Both the position numbers and the translations under genes were made by a program. Positions 37,151 to 47,255 of a DNA stretch of 64,000 bases are shown piece after piece; position 1 is the first letter of the stretch, and each line of letters opens with the position of its first letter. The notes below the pieces were generated by a model. The model had not been told where the DNA came from. It saw nothing but the letters and a program-made list of their open reading frames with translations, and searched no databases. This DNA comes from Caldicellulosiruptor saccharolyticus DSM 8903 (GTDB taxonomy: Bacteria > Bacillota > Thermoanaerobacteria > Caldicellulosiruptorales > Caldicellulosiruptoraceae). The stretch is taken from positions 2,506,501 through 2,570,500 of the forward strand of contig NC_009437.1 in the NCBI RefSeq assembly GCF_000016545.1. The letters run 5' to 3'.

Positions 37151-39253
37151 TTATTTCTTCGTATTCAATTTAGGAATAGCCGGTGGTGCAGGCAGATTTA
37201 TATTTTGTGGTATTACTGAGTAATCTATCAGTGCCCAGAAAGCCGGTTTACCATCATAATATTCATCAAACAAAAGTGGAAAATCTGGCTTGTTGAAAAC
37301 TCCCCTGAGCCATGAATAGTCATCTTTGAGCCCCCAGAATGTAACACTCTTGATTATTTTTTTGTATTTTCTAAATAGATTAAACAGTTCATAATACTTC
37401 TTTGCTTGCCTTAGCAGCATCTCTCTGGACGGTTCAACATAGTAAACAGAAGAACCCCATTGATAAAAGCTCATGTCAAGCTCTGTAATCTGAATCTCAA
37501 GCCCTGGAATTGTACTGAACAGTTTTATTGTCTCTTCAATTTCTTCAACAGATGGACTGTCAACATTTATATGACACTGAAGACCTACACCGTGAATAGG
37601 AATACCTTTAGACTTCATATTTTTAATCATGTTGTATATAAACATCCTCTTCTGCGGTACCTCGGTGTTGTAATCGTTGTAAAAAAGCTTGGCTTGAGGG
37701 TCTGCCTCATGCGCCCATATAAATGCTTTTTCGATATACTCTGGACCACAAATTTTGTACCAGTTCGACCTTCTATACCCATCTGGCTGAGTTTCATCTA
37801 TAGCTTCGTTCACAACATCCCATGCGTATATCTTGCCTTTATATCTTCCAACAACTGTGTATATATGCTTTTTCAACCTCTTCAAAAGCTCATCCTTTTT
37901 CAAAAAGTTCCCGTTGGAATCTTTGAAAAACCAGTCTGGGGTTTGGTTATGCCACACAAGTGTGTGTCCGCGAATACTGATGTTATTCTTAGTTGCAAAC
38001 TCAACAAAAGCATCTGCTATTGTAAAATCATATTTGTCAGGACCTCTAAGAAGGCTTTCCGGTTTCATCTCATTACCAGGTGTAATGCTGTTAAAGTGCT
38101 TTTTTATAAACTGTTTGTCAATGCTATTTATAAGCTCGCCATATCCAATTGCTACACCCACTTTAAAGTCGTTTTTGTACTTTTCTTTCAAAGAAGGCAG
38201 ACTATAATTTGGCTGTTGCAATTTCATGGTATCAGATATTGTAAAGTCATCAACCCAGAAAGAAAGAGTTGGGTCCGGAGATTCAATGTAAAATTCAAGT
38301 TCTTCTATTTTACCGTTATCAGGTACAACGTAACTTCCGCTTATTTCTTCCCAGCCATCCCCGGCAACTTCTTTAGAAGTTATCCAGTCATACCTGTATT
38401 GAGCTTCATCAGCCATTTTTCTCTGAACCAAAATTGAAAACCTTTTCAAATCCATTGATGTATGATATACCCAAATACTGAATTTGTAACGCTTACCAGG
38501 AACAACATATTTGATAATCGGAATCTTTGCTCCATGCCAGAAGGCTGTGCGACCAGATACATAAAGGCTTTCGTTACCCTCATGAAATTTTGAATTGTCT
38601 AATTTTATCTTAACACCCTCTCCTCTTGGCCGCCAGTTAGTAGTATTATTTTCAAATGTGTCCTTATATATTATGGCTTGTGATAGATAAGTTTCCTCTG
38701 TCATTACCTGAATACTGTCCACGTTATAGGCGGTTGTTTTGTCAACCGTTGGATGGATTGCAATTATCAGATTTGATGGGTTTTTCAGTGTTGGCTTCCA
38801 TTTTACAGCGATTTTTTCCCACTTGCTTGGCATTACTATTTTTTCGCCAAGCTGAACGTATTTTAGTCCCTTGCCGTCATCATATAAAGCCGTTATGGAA
38901 AATGCTATTGGCTTTTTGCCAACGTGCTTTATATAACTTGATATCACCCATGTCTTGCCTCTCTTCAAGACATCCTTTACGTCTATAGCGAGGCTGTCCC
39001 ATATGGATTTTCTGTTTGTAACCTTGATGCTCTTTTTTCCTTCTATCGCTGAACTTTGATCTGTTGCTATTTTGGCATTGCCATATGCAAAGAAAGTTAG
39101 TGTATCTTTCCCTTCAAAGTTAATGACCGTCACAGATGATGACTGTGCTTTTGCGTTTTGCATTACTGGAAATGCTTTTAAAAATACACCTGACACTAAA
39201 AAAACAATAGCTACAGCCAATAATGTTACTGACTTAAATGTGCGTTTTTTCAT
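37151..39253 (-). CDS. Secreted CBM22-CBM22-GH10 endo-xylanase
   Basis: About 700 residues: signal peptide (cleavage near 'QNAKAQ', residue 38), two CBM22-type xylan-binding modules (about 40-190 and 195-345), then a GH10 barrel (355-680) with acid/base Glu in '[14 protein letters not shown]' (about 484) and nucleophile Glu in '[15 protein letters not shown]' (about 592). The ATG at 39253 follows AAGGAGG; a TTG one codon earlier is less likely. It lies 15 bp behind the GH43 gene. It is the main extracellular endo-acting xylanase of the cluster. Confidence 0.95.
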   Translation of the reverse strand: MKKRTFKSVTLLAVAIVFLVSGVFLKAFPVMQNAKAQSSSVTVINFEGKDTLTFFAYGNAKIATDQSSAIEGKKSIKVTNRKSIWDSLAIDVKDVLKRGKTWVISSYIKHVGKKPIAFSITALYDDGKGLKYVQLGEKIVMPSKWEKIAVKWKPTLKNPSNLIIAIHPTVDKTTAYNVDSIQVMTEETYLSQAIIYKDTFENNTTNWRPRGEGVKIKLDNSKFHEGNESLYVSGRTAFWHGAKIPIIKYVVPGKRYKFSIWVYHTSMDLKRFSILVQRKMADEAQYRYDWITSKEVAGDGWEEISGSYVVPDNGKIEELEFYIESPDPTLSFWVDDFTISDTMKLQQPNYSLPSLKEKYKNDFKVGVAIGYGELINSIDKQFIKKHFNSITPGNEMKPESLLRGPDKYDFTIADAFVEFATKNNISIRGHTLVWHNQTPDWFFKDSNGNFLKKDELLKRLKKHIYTVVGRYKGKIYAWDVVNEAIDETQPDGYRRSNWYKICGPEYIEKAFIWAHEADPQAKLFYNDYNTEVPQKRMFIYNMIKNMKSKGIPIHGVGLQCHINVDSPSVEEIEETIKLFSTIPGLEIQITELDMSFYQWGSSVYYVEPSREMLLRQAKKYYELFNLFRKYKKIIKSVTFWGLKDDYSWLRGVFNKPDFPLLFDEYYDGKPAFWALIDYSVIPQNINLPAPPAIPKLNTKK

Positions 39254-39268
39254 CAATTCTTCCTCCTT

Positions 39269-42200
39269 TTACTTTACAAATTTCCAGCAATCCATATCAA
39301 ATAGATTTTTCTCATTTTCTCCCTTAAACACAAAGTATACATCGTGCACACCTGTTACTTTGTCAACATTTGTCTCTACTTTAACCCAGTGGGTAGAAGA
39401 GCTATCTTGCGGCTGAACTTCTACAACTCCAATTATTTTGCCATCAACTGAGTCTATCTTGATTTCTATATAGCCTTTCCCGTTGATGTTAGAAACCATC
39501 GCCTCAAATTTCTGTGGACCTACATTTCCAAAGTCAACCTTAGAAAGCGCAATCCAATCCCCACTGTCTATACCTGTTAAACACATACTATTGCTCGCAT
39601 TTGCTTTCTTTGTTGAAATTCCTGCACACCAAGCAAATGTCTCTGCCTCAACCATTTTGTATGGGTCAAAATATTTCACCTGAGCTATTCCTCTGTAGTC
39701 GGCAATTACTTCTTTTATTTTACCATTTTCAATCTCCACCTGGTTTATATGCGGTGACCTGTAACCTTTCGCAACTCCCATATCCTTTGCAAGGGTCTGT
39801 GCATGGTATGCTATATACCACTTGCCATTAAATTCAAACAACTGGTGATGGTTATTGCCACCAACACCAAAGAAGTTGCCAGGATTTTTAAGTATAACCC
39901 CCTTGTATTCCCACGGTCCCATTGGACTTTTGCTTGTCATGTATGCAATTACACCAGCAGGCGGACTGCCTTGCGGTCTTGCTCCGCTGTAGAAGTTTGT
40001 ACAGTAGGAATAGTAATAGGTATTGCCAATTTTGTTTATCCCGGAGTCTTCAAACATGAAGGGTGCTGGAATAGTAACAGCACTGCCAACAACGCTTATC
40101 ATATCATCGCCAAGTTGCATCACACGTGCAGTATTCGGCATAGCATCCTGGCCTTGTGGAACTCCTCCACCAAAATAAATATATGCTTTGCCATCACCAT
40201 CTACTAAGACCGCGGGATCAAACAGCCACACAACTCCTTCAACACCTGGTGTTGACCTTGAAATCAATGGTCTTCCGATAGGATCTTCCCAAGGACCTAC
40301 TGGAGTGTCTGATGTTAAAACTCCTATACCGCTTGCATTATTAGCAAAATAAAGGAAAAACTTATCTTTTCCATTTATCTTCTTGTAAGCTATGCTCGGT
40401 GCCCACGATTGAGTTGCCCATTTAGCAATACCGTTTGGACCGGCTACTTCAATCTCTCCATGGTCTGTCCAGTTTATAAGGTCATCCGAAGAGATTATGG
40501 TAATTTTGTTTATTTTGCTGTATGTGTTATCCTTAATGTTGCCATTATCATCATACTCCAAAATATCATTTGTAAGATATATATAAACCCTGTTCTTATA
40601 GACTAAAACTGCAGGGTCAGCACCAAACTTGTGGGCTATTAACGGATTTGCATTTGGTGGAATTTTGCCAACAGGTGTTTTTGGTGCTACAAATTTTACC
40701 TTTGTCACTGCACTTTCACTCCTATAGTTGATCTTTTCTTTTTCATATTCTACAGTCAATGATTGAATTCTAATTTCATCACTAGTAGATTCTGTTAATT
40801 TCTCTCTTTGCTTTAATTTAATATTAACTAAATCTATCCATCTATTGCCGCTGTCTAATACCTCAGTATCAATATTCTTAATATTTATTAATGCTTGATC
40901 ACTACCTTTCTTCTCAACTAAAACAACTGCATTTTTAATCCGCTTATCAGCAACAAGAGCCTCAAAAACATCAAGCTCCCTAGGAAATTTCAGAAGTATA
41001 TTGATTTGTGTAGCTTTCTTGCCCTTTGGTAAGCTATTTAGCGAAACTGTTAATTCATAGTTTTTATCGATATCATTCCTTAGTTCAATGATATCTTCCT
41101 TAAGATAGACTTTAAAATCCTCTTCAGTTTTTTCCCCTGTGAGCTTGTTTGAAAATTTAAAGAAATCGATATCTACGTAACCGCCGGTTTGTTTAGTAGC
41201 AAAATTGAATATTGCAAACCTATAGCCCATAAAGTGTGGGATAGTATAGCGCATTGTTAAATCTGAACCAAATTTTATCCAATTTATTCCATTGTAACTG
41301 TAATAAAAATACGCTTTATCTATTTCAAAGTCAAAATCTATTTTTAAATAAACCATTGACTGTTGAAGTTTTGTGTATTCTACTTCCTTGCCTTTTTCAA
41401 CCATTACAATGTAAAATTCTTTATCTTGTTTTTTTACGCCAATAAAGCCATACTCTTTTTGAAATGCAGCAAGTCCAGCATAATCACCATCTTTCATATT
41501 TCTTACATCCATCAATATCCATCCAGAACATTTTGGTCCAAGAGTTCGCTGAGTAAGTGTATTTCGTGCTTGTTGGATATCACTTACTACATTGCATGTT
41601 TTTAATCTAAGAAAACCTTTTCTTTCTAATAAAGACCACTTAGAATTGTCTGGGTTATGGTTCCACTGCCATGTCAAATTCAATACAGAACCATTTGGTG
41701 CTACTTCTTCTGATTCTTTTTGTGTAACCAAAACCTCTTTTACCGAAACATATTCTACGAAGTAATCTACCAAATCATTATTTTTATCTGGTTTTTCAGT
41801 TACAGGAGTTTGTATAAATAAGTAAACGGTTTCTATATCTTGGCTAATTGTAAATGTTCCAGATATAGATGTCCATTCATTTTTATTTGCAAAACCCTTT
41901 ATAAGCTCCTGATAGCTTTCCTTACCGTTTGACGTTATCTTCGCAGCTAAAATGAACTCTTTTGTATCAGGACCTTTAACATATTTGACTCTAAACACTG
42001 CTTTATACTTTTTCCCTTTTTCTACTCTACCTGTTAAATTCTGTTGAATACCAGACCTGGGACCAGTTCTATTATACACGTGGATTATATTCTTGTTGCC
42101 TTCACTTACAACCTCAAGCTTTGCTCCTTCTCTGCCTTTCCACCCAATTGTGCCTCTGGCAAAATTATTATTAATAACTAATTCAACATCCTTTGTGATC

Positions 42201-43312
42201 TCCGCATTCCTTTTAACCTCAAATCTTCTTGGATTAGATTCAGCTTTTTCTTGATAAAATTCATCGCTTTTTACTACTTCTGTCTCAAAGCTACTCTGCC
42301 CAGGCTTCACAAATTTAAGTGGTACTTTCCCTTTTTCGTCGCCAAATACTGGCCATCCATTTTCCCACCTTACAGGTACAAGAACAGGAACACGTCCGAC
42401 AGCATCATGGTCTTGAAATAGCATTGCGTACCATTTTCCGTCCGGTGTATCAATTAATCCACCCTGGGCAACTCCGTTGTTCTTATAACCTAAAGTATCA
42501 CTAAGTACAACTCTTCCCTCGTATGGACCATCAATCTTGTCGGCTCTGTATACACACTCTTCTCTTATTCCCCCCTTTTCCCATCGAATTGTTGTTATGT
42601 AATATTTGCCATTTATCTTATATGCATGAGAGCCTTCTTCCAACCCATCTATTTTTGATTTTATTATAACCTTGTTTAGTCCCTTAAGGTTGATTGCTTT
42701 CAAATCAGGCATGAGTTCCTTAACTCTTATCTCCGAGCCACCATAGATTATGTAGGCTTTGCCGTTATCATCAAACAAAAGAGAAGGGTCATGTAAATAT
42801 TCGTTAAATTCAACTCTTTCCCAAGGACCTGTAATATTTTTTGAACTAAAAAGATATGTCTTGCCAGTATCTAATGCTCCAAATAAAACATAAAACTTTC
42901 CTTTGTAGTAGCGAATGCATGGAGCCCATTGTCCTTTGCCATAAATATTCATCCCATTTTTTAAATTATGCGCATCATTGTCTTCTAATCTGTCATAAAC
43001 ATAGCCTATTATTCTCCAGTTAACAAGATCTGTTGAGTGCATTATGGGCACTCCTGGAGTCAGATGCATAGTTGTACTAACCATGTAGTAGTCATTTCCT
43101 ACTCTGATGATATCAGGGTCAGGAATATCGGATAAGATTATTGGGTTAGAGGAAATTGTATTATTTTGCAGCAATTTTGAACCTCCCTGTTGGTTAGATG
43201 AACTATAAGCTTTATTGATTTGAAAATTCACAAATGCAGATAAAATTAAGCATATGACTAATATAGCAGGTAATACAATCTTTTTAATCCATCTCAATAA
43301 CTTATTTGCCAT
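39269..43312 (-). CDS. Secreted multidomain GH43-CBM22-GH43-CBM6 arabinoxylan-degrading enzyme
   Basis: 1347 residues. Signal or anchor segment (10-35); GH43 five-bladed propeller (about 55-335: D65, D175, E226); CBM22-like module (375-535); GH43-type C-terminal jelly roll (545-725); an unassigned beta-sandwich (735-875); a second GH43 propeller (885-1210: D899, D1032, E1088); C-terminal CBM6-like module (1215-1347). The two catalytic domains differ in sequence, suggesting complementary specificities (xylosidase and arabinofuranosidase). The gene follows the solute-binding protein across a strong hairpin. Confidence 0.92.
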   Translation of the reverse strand: MANKLLRWIKKIVLPAILVICLILSAFVNFQINKAYSSSNQQGGSKLLQNNTISSNPIILSDIPDPDIIRVGNDYYMVSTTMHLTPGVPIMHSTDLVNWRIIGYVYDRLEDNDAHNLKNGMNIYGKGQWAPCIRYYKGKFYVLFGALDTGKTYLFSSKNITGPWERVEFNEYLHDPSLLFDDNGKAYIIYGGSEIRVKELMPDLKAINLKGLNKVIIKSKIDGLEEGSHAYKINGKYYITTIRWEKGGIREECVYRADKIDGPYEGRVVLSDTLGYKNNGVAQGGLIDTPDGKWYAMLFQDHDAVGRVPVLVPVRWENGWPVFGDEKGKVPLKFVKPGQSSFETEVVKSDEFYQEKAESNPRRFEVKRNAEITKDVELVINNNFARGTIGWKGREGAKLEVVSEGNKNIIHVYNRTGPRSGIQQNLTGRVEKGKKYKAVFRVKYVKGPDTKEFILAAKITSNGKESYQELIKGFANKNEWTSISGTFTISQDIETVYLFIQTPVTEKPDKNNDLVDYFVEYVSVKEVLVTQKESEEVAPNGSVLNLTWQWNHNPDNSKWSLLERKGFLRLKTCNVVSDIQQARNTLTQRTLGPKCSGWILMDVRNMKDGDYAGLAAFQKEYGFIGVKKQDKEFYIVMVEKGKEVEYTKLQQSMVYLKIDFDFEIDKAYFYYSYNGINWIKFGSDLTMRYTIPHFMGYRFAIFNFATKQTGGYVDIDFFKFSNKLTGEKTEEDFKVYLKEDIIELRNDIDKNYELTVSLNSLPKGKKATQINILLKFPRELDVFEALVADKRIKNAVVLVEKKGSDQALINIKNIDTEVLDSGNRWIDLVNIKLKQREKLTESTSDEIRIQSLTVEYEKEKINYRSESAVTKVKFVAPKTPVGKIPPNANPLIAHKFGADPAVLVYKNRVYIYLTNDILEYDDNGNIKDNTYSKINKITIISSDDLINWTDHGEIEVAGPNGIAKWATQSWAPSIAYKKINGKDKFFLYFANNASGIGVLTSDTPVGPWEDPIGRPLISRSTPGVEGVVWLFDPAVLVDGDGKAYIYFGGGVPQGQDAMPNTARVMQLGDDMISVVGSAVTIPAPFMFEDSGINKIGNTYYYSYCTNFYSGARPQGSPPAGVIAYMTSKSPMGPWEYKGVILKNPGNFFGVGGNNHHQLFEFNGKWYIAYHAQTLAKDMGVAKGYRSPHINQVEIENGKIKEVIADYRGIAQVKYFDPYKMVEAETFAWCAGISTKKANASNSMCLTGIDSGDWIALSKVDFGNVGPQKFEAMVSNINGKGYIEIKIDSVDGKIIGVVEVQPQDSSSTHWVKVETNVDKVTGVHDVYFVFKGENEKNLFDMDCWKFVK

Positions 43313-43343
43313 TTTATTTGACCCCTTATCTTAATTAATTGAA

Positions 43344-43380
43344 TTTAAGGCATGCTCCAAAAAGTGGAGCATGCCTTAAA
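43344..43380 (-). terminator. 15-bp intercistronic hairpin after the solute-binding protein gene
   Basis: TTTAAGGCATGCTCC (43344-43358) and GGAGCATGCCTTAAA (43366-43380) form a perfect 15-bp stem with a 7-nt loop, 12 bp past the stop of the solute-binding protein. No U-run follows on the minus strand, so it is more likely a partial terminator or an mRNA 3'-end stabiliser than a full stop. Confidence 0.7.
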
Positions 43381-43392
43381 TCTCCAAAATCA

Positions 43393-45177
43393 CTACTCAA
43401 TCTCTTCAACCTTTATGTTGTCAATTACAAAGTCTCCACCTTCTGTTATACCAATTCTCAAGGACATTTTCTGTGAGTTGTCAGGAATATTTGTAATATT
43501 TCCTTCTACTTTGTATACTGTCTGACCTCTATCGATTGTTTTTGAAATATTACCGTACGACTTTGCACCAGACTTTGGTTCGCTGAGTATTGTGCAGGAT
43601 ACTGTGGTCTTACCTGCTGTTACAGCTTTTAACACTTTTACCTCAAAGCTAATTTTATAATCATGCCAGCCATATATCTTTACTTTTGCTGGATCAGTTA
43701 CAACATAAATCTCTTTGCCGTCTTTTGATTGATCCCATGTAACTTTCAATGACTTGCCTTTAATTGCATCTTTTCCTGATACAACTGAAAGTTTAACAGT
43801 TTTCTTTGATGTATCTAACAACTTAAAGCTGTTCTTTCCATCTTCAAAATTAATTGTAAATGGCTTAAACTGTTTGTAAACAACTTCGACTCTGCCAGTC
43901 TGTGCATCCTTGATGTTCTTTTCAATTTGTGGTCTTAAGCTTGACAATGCTGATGCAACTGAATCTGAACTATCAACTCTTCCAAATATATCCCAATGTG
44001 GCATACCCATTAAACCTTCACCTAATGCTGGATAGAAAGACTTTTGAGCAAGCTTATTTACAAAATCTACAAGATACTTTGGCCTATTCTTTGCATTAAC
44101 ATCATCATGATTTTTCTGAACGCTTTCTAATAGTAAATTGATAAATTTCCCTGCGCCAACAGGATTCTTTGAACCTTTCATGATACCATACCCATCGGCA
44201 TCAAACGGATACAAACCTGTCTTATTGTCAGGCCCTAATGGCAATGGAGCTGCTTCAAGTTCATCTTCAACTTCTCTTTTATCCTGGTCAAATTTATACT
44301 GTGGTGCAACAAGCATTACGGTCTGTCTCTTTTTAAGACCGGAAACTGTTATATCCCAGTCACGTGCAAGCCATCCTTCTTTGGCACCCTTCTTGTAAAA
44401 ATTCAAAGCTCTCTGAAGTGCAGCATTGTCGAAATTTAACTTTCCTTTTCCTGTTTTGTCGATCGAAACAAATGCAACACCATTTGAATATACCAGAGCA
44501 GTAGCTGCCCAGAAGTTAACTCCATATCTGTCAATTTTTCCATCTTTATTGGTGTCCGCAGTTAATTTTTTTGCCAGTGCAGCAAATGTATCCCAATTCC
44601 ATTTTCCTCTTTTGTAAAGTGCAAGTGGCATTTCTTCTTCATCTATACCTTCTTCTAACATTAAATCCTTATTATATATAACTAACCATGGCACATTTGA
44701 ACCTTTTTGAGATGCCAAGTAGTAATGACCATTGTACTTAAATGCATAATCCATTGCTCTTTTATTAATGTATGGTGCTTTTAAGTCAACATATTTATCA
44801 AGCGGTTGTACAAGACCTCGTGTAAAATGAGATGGGAAAGTACCAACTGAACCAAATATGACGTCAATTGGATCGCCCGCAGCCATTCTTGCTATTATTT
44901 TGTTTTGCCAGTTGTTCCAATCTGAGTATACGATGTTAACTTTTCCACCATACTTCTTTTGGTAATCTTCTATTGCTTTTGTAACTGCTTTGTTGAAAAG
45001 GTCTGTGCTTTTAAGACTCTCTTTAGAAAAACCAGGTCTAAGGAAAGAAATGTCACCTAATTTAGATGATGCTTCTGCCTTTTGGGTTGTGTTGCTAATG
45101 ACTACAGCAACTGAAGTAATTAAGCAAACGATAAGTACAATAGAAACAAGTTTTTTGAAAATTTTTGATTTTAGCAT
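43393..45177 (-). CDS. Extracellular sugar-binding protein with a C-terminal carbohydrate-binding-like domain
   Basis: 594 residues. A signal peptide (cleavage near 'KAEASS') is followed by a CUT1-type solute-binding domain (about 40-440; 'WQNKIIARMAAGDPIDVIFG', 'YGVNFWAATALVYSNG') and then an extra beta-sandwich of about 150 residues ('FTINFEDGKNSFKLLD...GGDFVIDNIKVEEIE') resembling CBM4/CBM9/CBM22 folds. The usual binding protein ends before this. It delivers oligosaccharides to the permeases just upstream. There is no clear lipobox Cys, so membrane attachment is uncertain. Confidence 0.88.
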   Translation of the reverse strand: MLKSKIFKKLVSIVLIVCLITSVAVVISNTTQKAEASSKLGDISFLRPGFSKESLKSTDLFNKAVTKAIEDYQKKYGGKVNIVYSDWNNWQNKIIARMAAGDPIDVIFGSVGTFPSHFTRGLVQPLDKYVDLKAPYINKRAMDYAFKYNGHYYLASQKGSNVPWLVIYNKDLMLEEGIDEEEMPLALYKRGKWNWDTFAALAKKLTADTNKDGKIDRYGVNFWAATALVYSNGVAFVSIDKTGKGKLNFDNAALQRALNFYKKGAKEGWLARDWDITVSGLKKRQTVMLVAPQYKFDQDKREVEDELEAAPLPLGPDNKTGLYPFDADGYGIMKGSKNPVGAGKFINLLLESVQKNHDDVNAKNRPKYLVDFVNKLAQKSFYPALGEGLMGMPHWDIFGRVDSSDSVASALSSLRPQIEKNIKDAQTGRVEVVYKQFKPFTINFEDGKNSFKLLDTSKKTVKLSVVSGKDAIKGKSLKVTWDQSKDGKEIYVVTDPAKVKIYGWHDYKISFEVKVLKAVTAGKTTVSCTILSEPKSGAKSYGNISKTIDRGQTVYKVEGNITNIPDNSQKMSLRIGITEGGDFVIDNIKVEEIE

Positions 45178-45215
45178 AATATCAACCTCCCTTTGTTCAT
45201 TATTATATTGATGTA

Positions 45216-45249
45216 TTTTAATTCCCCCTTAATTTAAAGGGAATTAAAA
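45216..45249 (-). promoter_or_regulatory. 11-bp hairpin before the solute-binding protein gene
   Basis: TTTTAATTCCC (45216-45226) and GGGAATTAAAA (45239-45249) form a perfect stem around a 12-nt loop, between the permease stop (45256) and the solute-binding protein start (45177). It ends in A residues on the transcribed strand rather than U, so an RNA processing or stabilising role is more likely than termination. Confidence 0.5.
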
Positions 45250-45255
45250 CCTCTT

Positions 45256-46275
45256 TTAACCAACAATACCCGTTCTCTCGATACTCTCTGTAAAGTACCT
45301 CTGCCCTATTATATATATCACTATAAGCGGCAAAATTACCATCAAACACCCAGCTTCTAAGACAGTAGAGCCCATTAAATATATGTCCTCTGAAGAGAAG
45401 TTATACGCATCTTGTATCATACTCATCCTGTTATTTAAAACAGTTAGCATAACTGAAATCGGAAGGTTTTCATTATAAAACATAGCTGAAACATAATAAT
45501 CGTTCCAATGCCAAACTATTGAAAAAAGCATAACCGTAATTATTGCACCTGTTGCATTCGGAACCATTATTCTAATAAAGGTTGAAAATGGGCCACACCC
45601 GTCAATTTTTGCTGCTTCTTCTAATTCAACAGGCATATTTCTGAAAAATTGCCTGAATACAAAGATGTACAAGCTTGATCTTATACCCATTCCGAAAAGA
45701 TTTAAAATGTAAAATGGCCAAGGGGTATCTAAAAGATTTACTGTAAGCGGCTTACCAGTTATAAAACCCAAAAGCTTCCCGATGTAAAGAAAATCAAAGT
45801 ATCTGAATTTTACGTACAGCGGAACAATTATCGTCTGTAACGGTACTACAATAGTAAATAATAATATAGTAAAAAGTATTTCTCTTTCTGCAAATCTAAA
45901 TCTCGCAAATCCATATCCCACCATCATACTTATAAAAGTTTGAATAATAACTGATGGTATGAGCATAAGCAGTGTATTTTTTATTGCTGTTGGATATGAT
46001 AGAAGTACATTAGCATATTCAAAGTTGGAAAATGTAATATGTTTGGGTATCCAAATAACACTCGGATCAAACAAGTCTTCCTTCGACCTCAGCGCATTAC
46101 TAATTAAAAACAATATTGGGTAAAGTAGTATGTAGCTCATACATATTACAAATGCATAGAGAAATACTTTCTTTAGCACAATGAATAAACGTTTCTTAGC
46201 TACTGATTTTGTAACCTCATTTACATTTAATCTTTTACCAATATATGACATACTTAAACTTTTTACATTTTTCAT
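45256..46275 (-). CDS. CUT1-type ABC sugar permease (MalG-like)
   Basis: 339 residues with six predicted membrane helices and the MalG-type EAA loop 'ELEEAAKIDGCGPFSTFIRIMVPN', which contacts the ATPase. It pairs with the permease at 46320 and the binding protein at 43393. It is longer at its N-terminus than usual. No ATPase gene lies in the window, so a shared MsmK-type ATPase encoded elsewhere is expected. Confidence 0.92.
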   Translation of the reverse strand: MKNVKSLSMSYIGKRLNVNEVTKSVAKKRLFIVLKKVFLYAFVICMSYILLYPILFLISNALRSKEDLFDPSVIWIPKHITFSNFEYANVLLSYPTAIKNTLLMLIPSVIIQTFISMMVGYGFARFRFAEREILFTILLFTIVVPLQTIIVPLYVKFRYFDFLYIGKLLGFITGKPLTVNLLDTPWPFYILNLFGMGIRSSLYIFVFRQFFRNMPVELEEAAKIDGCGPFSTFIRIMVPNATGAIITVMLFSIVWHWNDYYVSAMFYNENLPISVMLTVLNNRMSMIQDAYNFSSEDIYLMGSTVLEAGCLMVILPLIVIYIIGQRYFTESIERTGIVG

Positions 46276-46319
46276 AACTCAGTTCGCCTCACTTTAAATT
46301 CAATTTTTTTGAAAAACCA

Positions 46320-47240
46320 TTACGTCAAATATACCACTCGTTTTCCAATTACTCTGTTAACTATCAGTATAATAACCATAACCACTAAGAAATATATGAT
46401 AGCAATGGTAGTACTATATTCAAACCGTCCTTTATTTGCTTCATCTACAACCATTCTCATTACTTGATTGCCATAATCGGTGAAATAATCGATGATTGAA
46501 TATATGATTGCTACATACACTGTGGGGGATATCATTGGAAATGTTATTTTCCAAAACTTCTCCCACTCTGTTGCGCCTTCAATTACTGCAACTTCATAAA
46601 AGCTCTTCGGTATGTTATGCAATGCTGCCAATATCAAGAGAATCTGTACCCCTGATCTCCAGGTTAAATCGAATATTTTATTTACGATATCTACGACATA
46701 CATGCTAAACCATCGGGGTATACCTGCATTTATTAACACAGCCCTTAAATTCTCTGCCTTAAAAATTGTTGTAGATGATGCAACCATGTTAGAAGTACTT
46801 CCACCTAAAACATTTTCCTTTAGTACCGTTATTACAACCCCAGAAGCAATTATCACTGGAAAGAAAAATATTGTTCTTGCAAAGGTTCTTCCCTTGAATT
46901 CATCCTTTAGTAGGTAAGCAACAAATATGCTAAATACTATTACAATTGGCACTTCATATAACATACTGGTAATTGAAGATGTAAGATTTTTGACATAATT
47001 CGGGTCTTTTGTGAACGCGTATATATAGTTTTCCCAACCAATGAATGAAAACTCCAATCCTTGGTCCCCTAAACTTAACTTCTGAAATGTATAGTAGACC
47101 GAATTTACAAATGGTATTATGAAAAAGACAATCAATCCAATTACCCATGGAAGAACAAACAATCGACCATACATTGCCTCTTTTTGTTTCAATGACAGTT
47201 TTCTACTAAAAATTTGTTTAAAAGGATTTGTTTTAATCAT
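46320..47240 (-). CDS. CUT1-type ABC sugar permease (MalF-like)
   Basis: About 306 residues, with the EAA loop 'SFYEVAVIEGATEWEKFWKITFPMI' and six membrane helices. The start is set at the ATG at 47240, which follows GAGGTG; the frame continues 4 codons upstream through the binding site. It lies 44 bp before its MalG-like partner. Confidence 0.92.
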   Translation of the reverse strand: MIKTNPFKQIFSRKLSLKQKEAMYGRLFVLPWVIGLIVFFIIPFVNSVYYTFQKLSLGDQGLEFSFIGWENYIYAFTKDPNYVKNLTSSITSMLYEVPIVIVFSIFVAYLLKDEFKGRTFARTIFFFPVIIASGVVITVLKENVLGGSTSNMVASSTTIFKAENLRAVLINAGIPRWFSMYVVDIVNKIFDLTWRSGVQILLILAALHNIPKSFYEVAVIEGATEWEKFWKITFPMISPTVYVAIIYSIIDYFTDYGNQVMRMVVDEANKGRFEYSTTIAIIYFLVVMVIILIVNRVIGKRVVYLT

Positions 47241-47255
47241 TAATAAATTCACCTC

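Noticed and set aside
37460-38437. 325-residue plus-strand frame opposite the CBM22-GH10 gene
   Set aside because: Antisense shadow of a well-supported GH10 gene; Cys/Phe-rich composition and no ribosome binding site.
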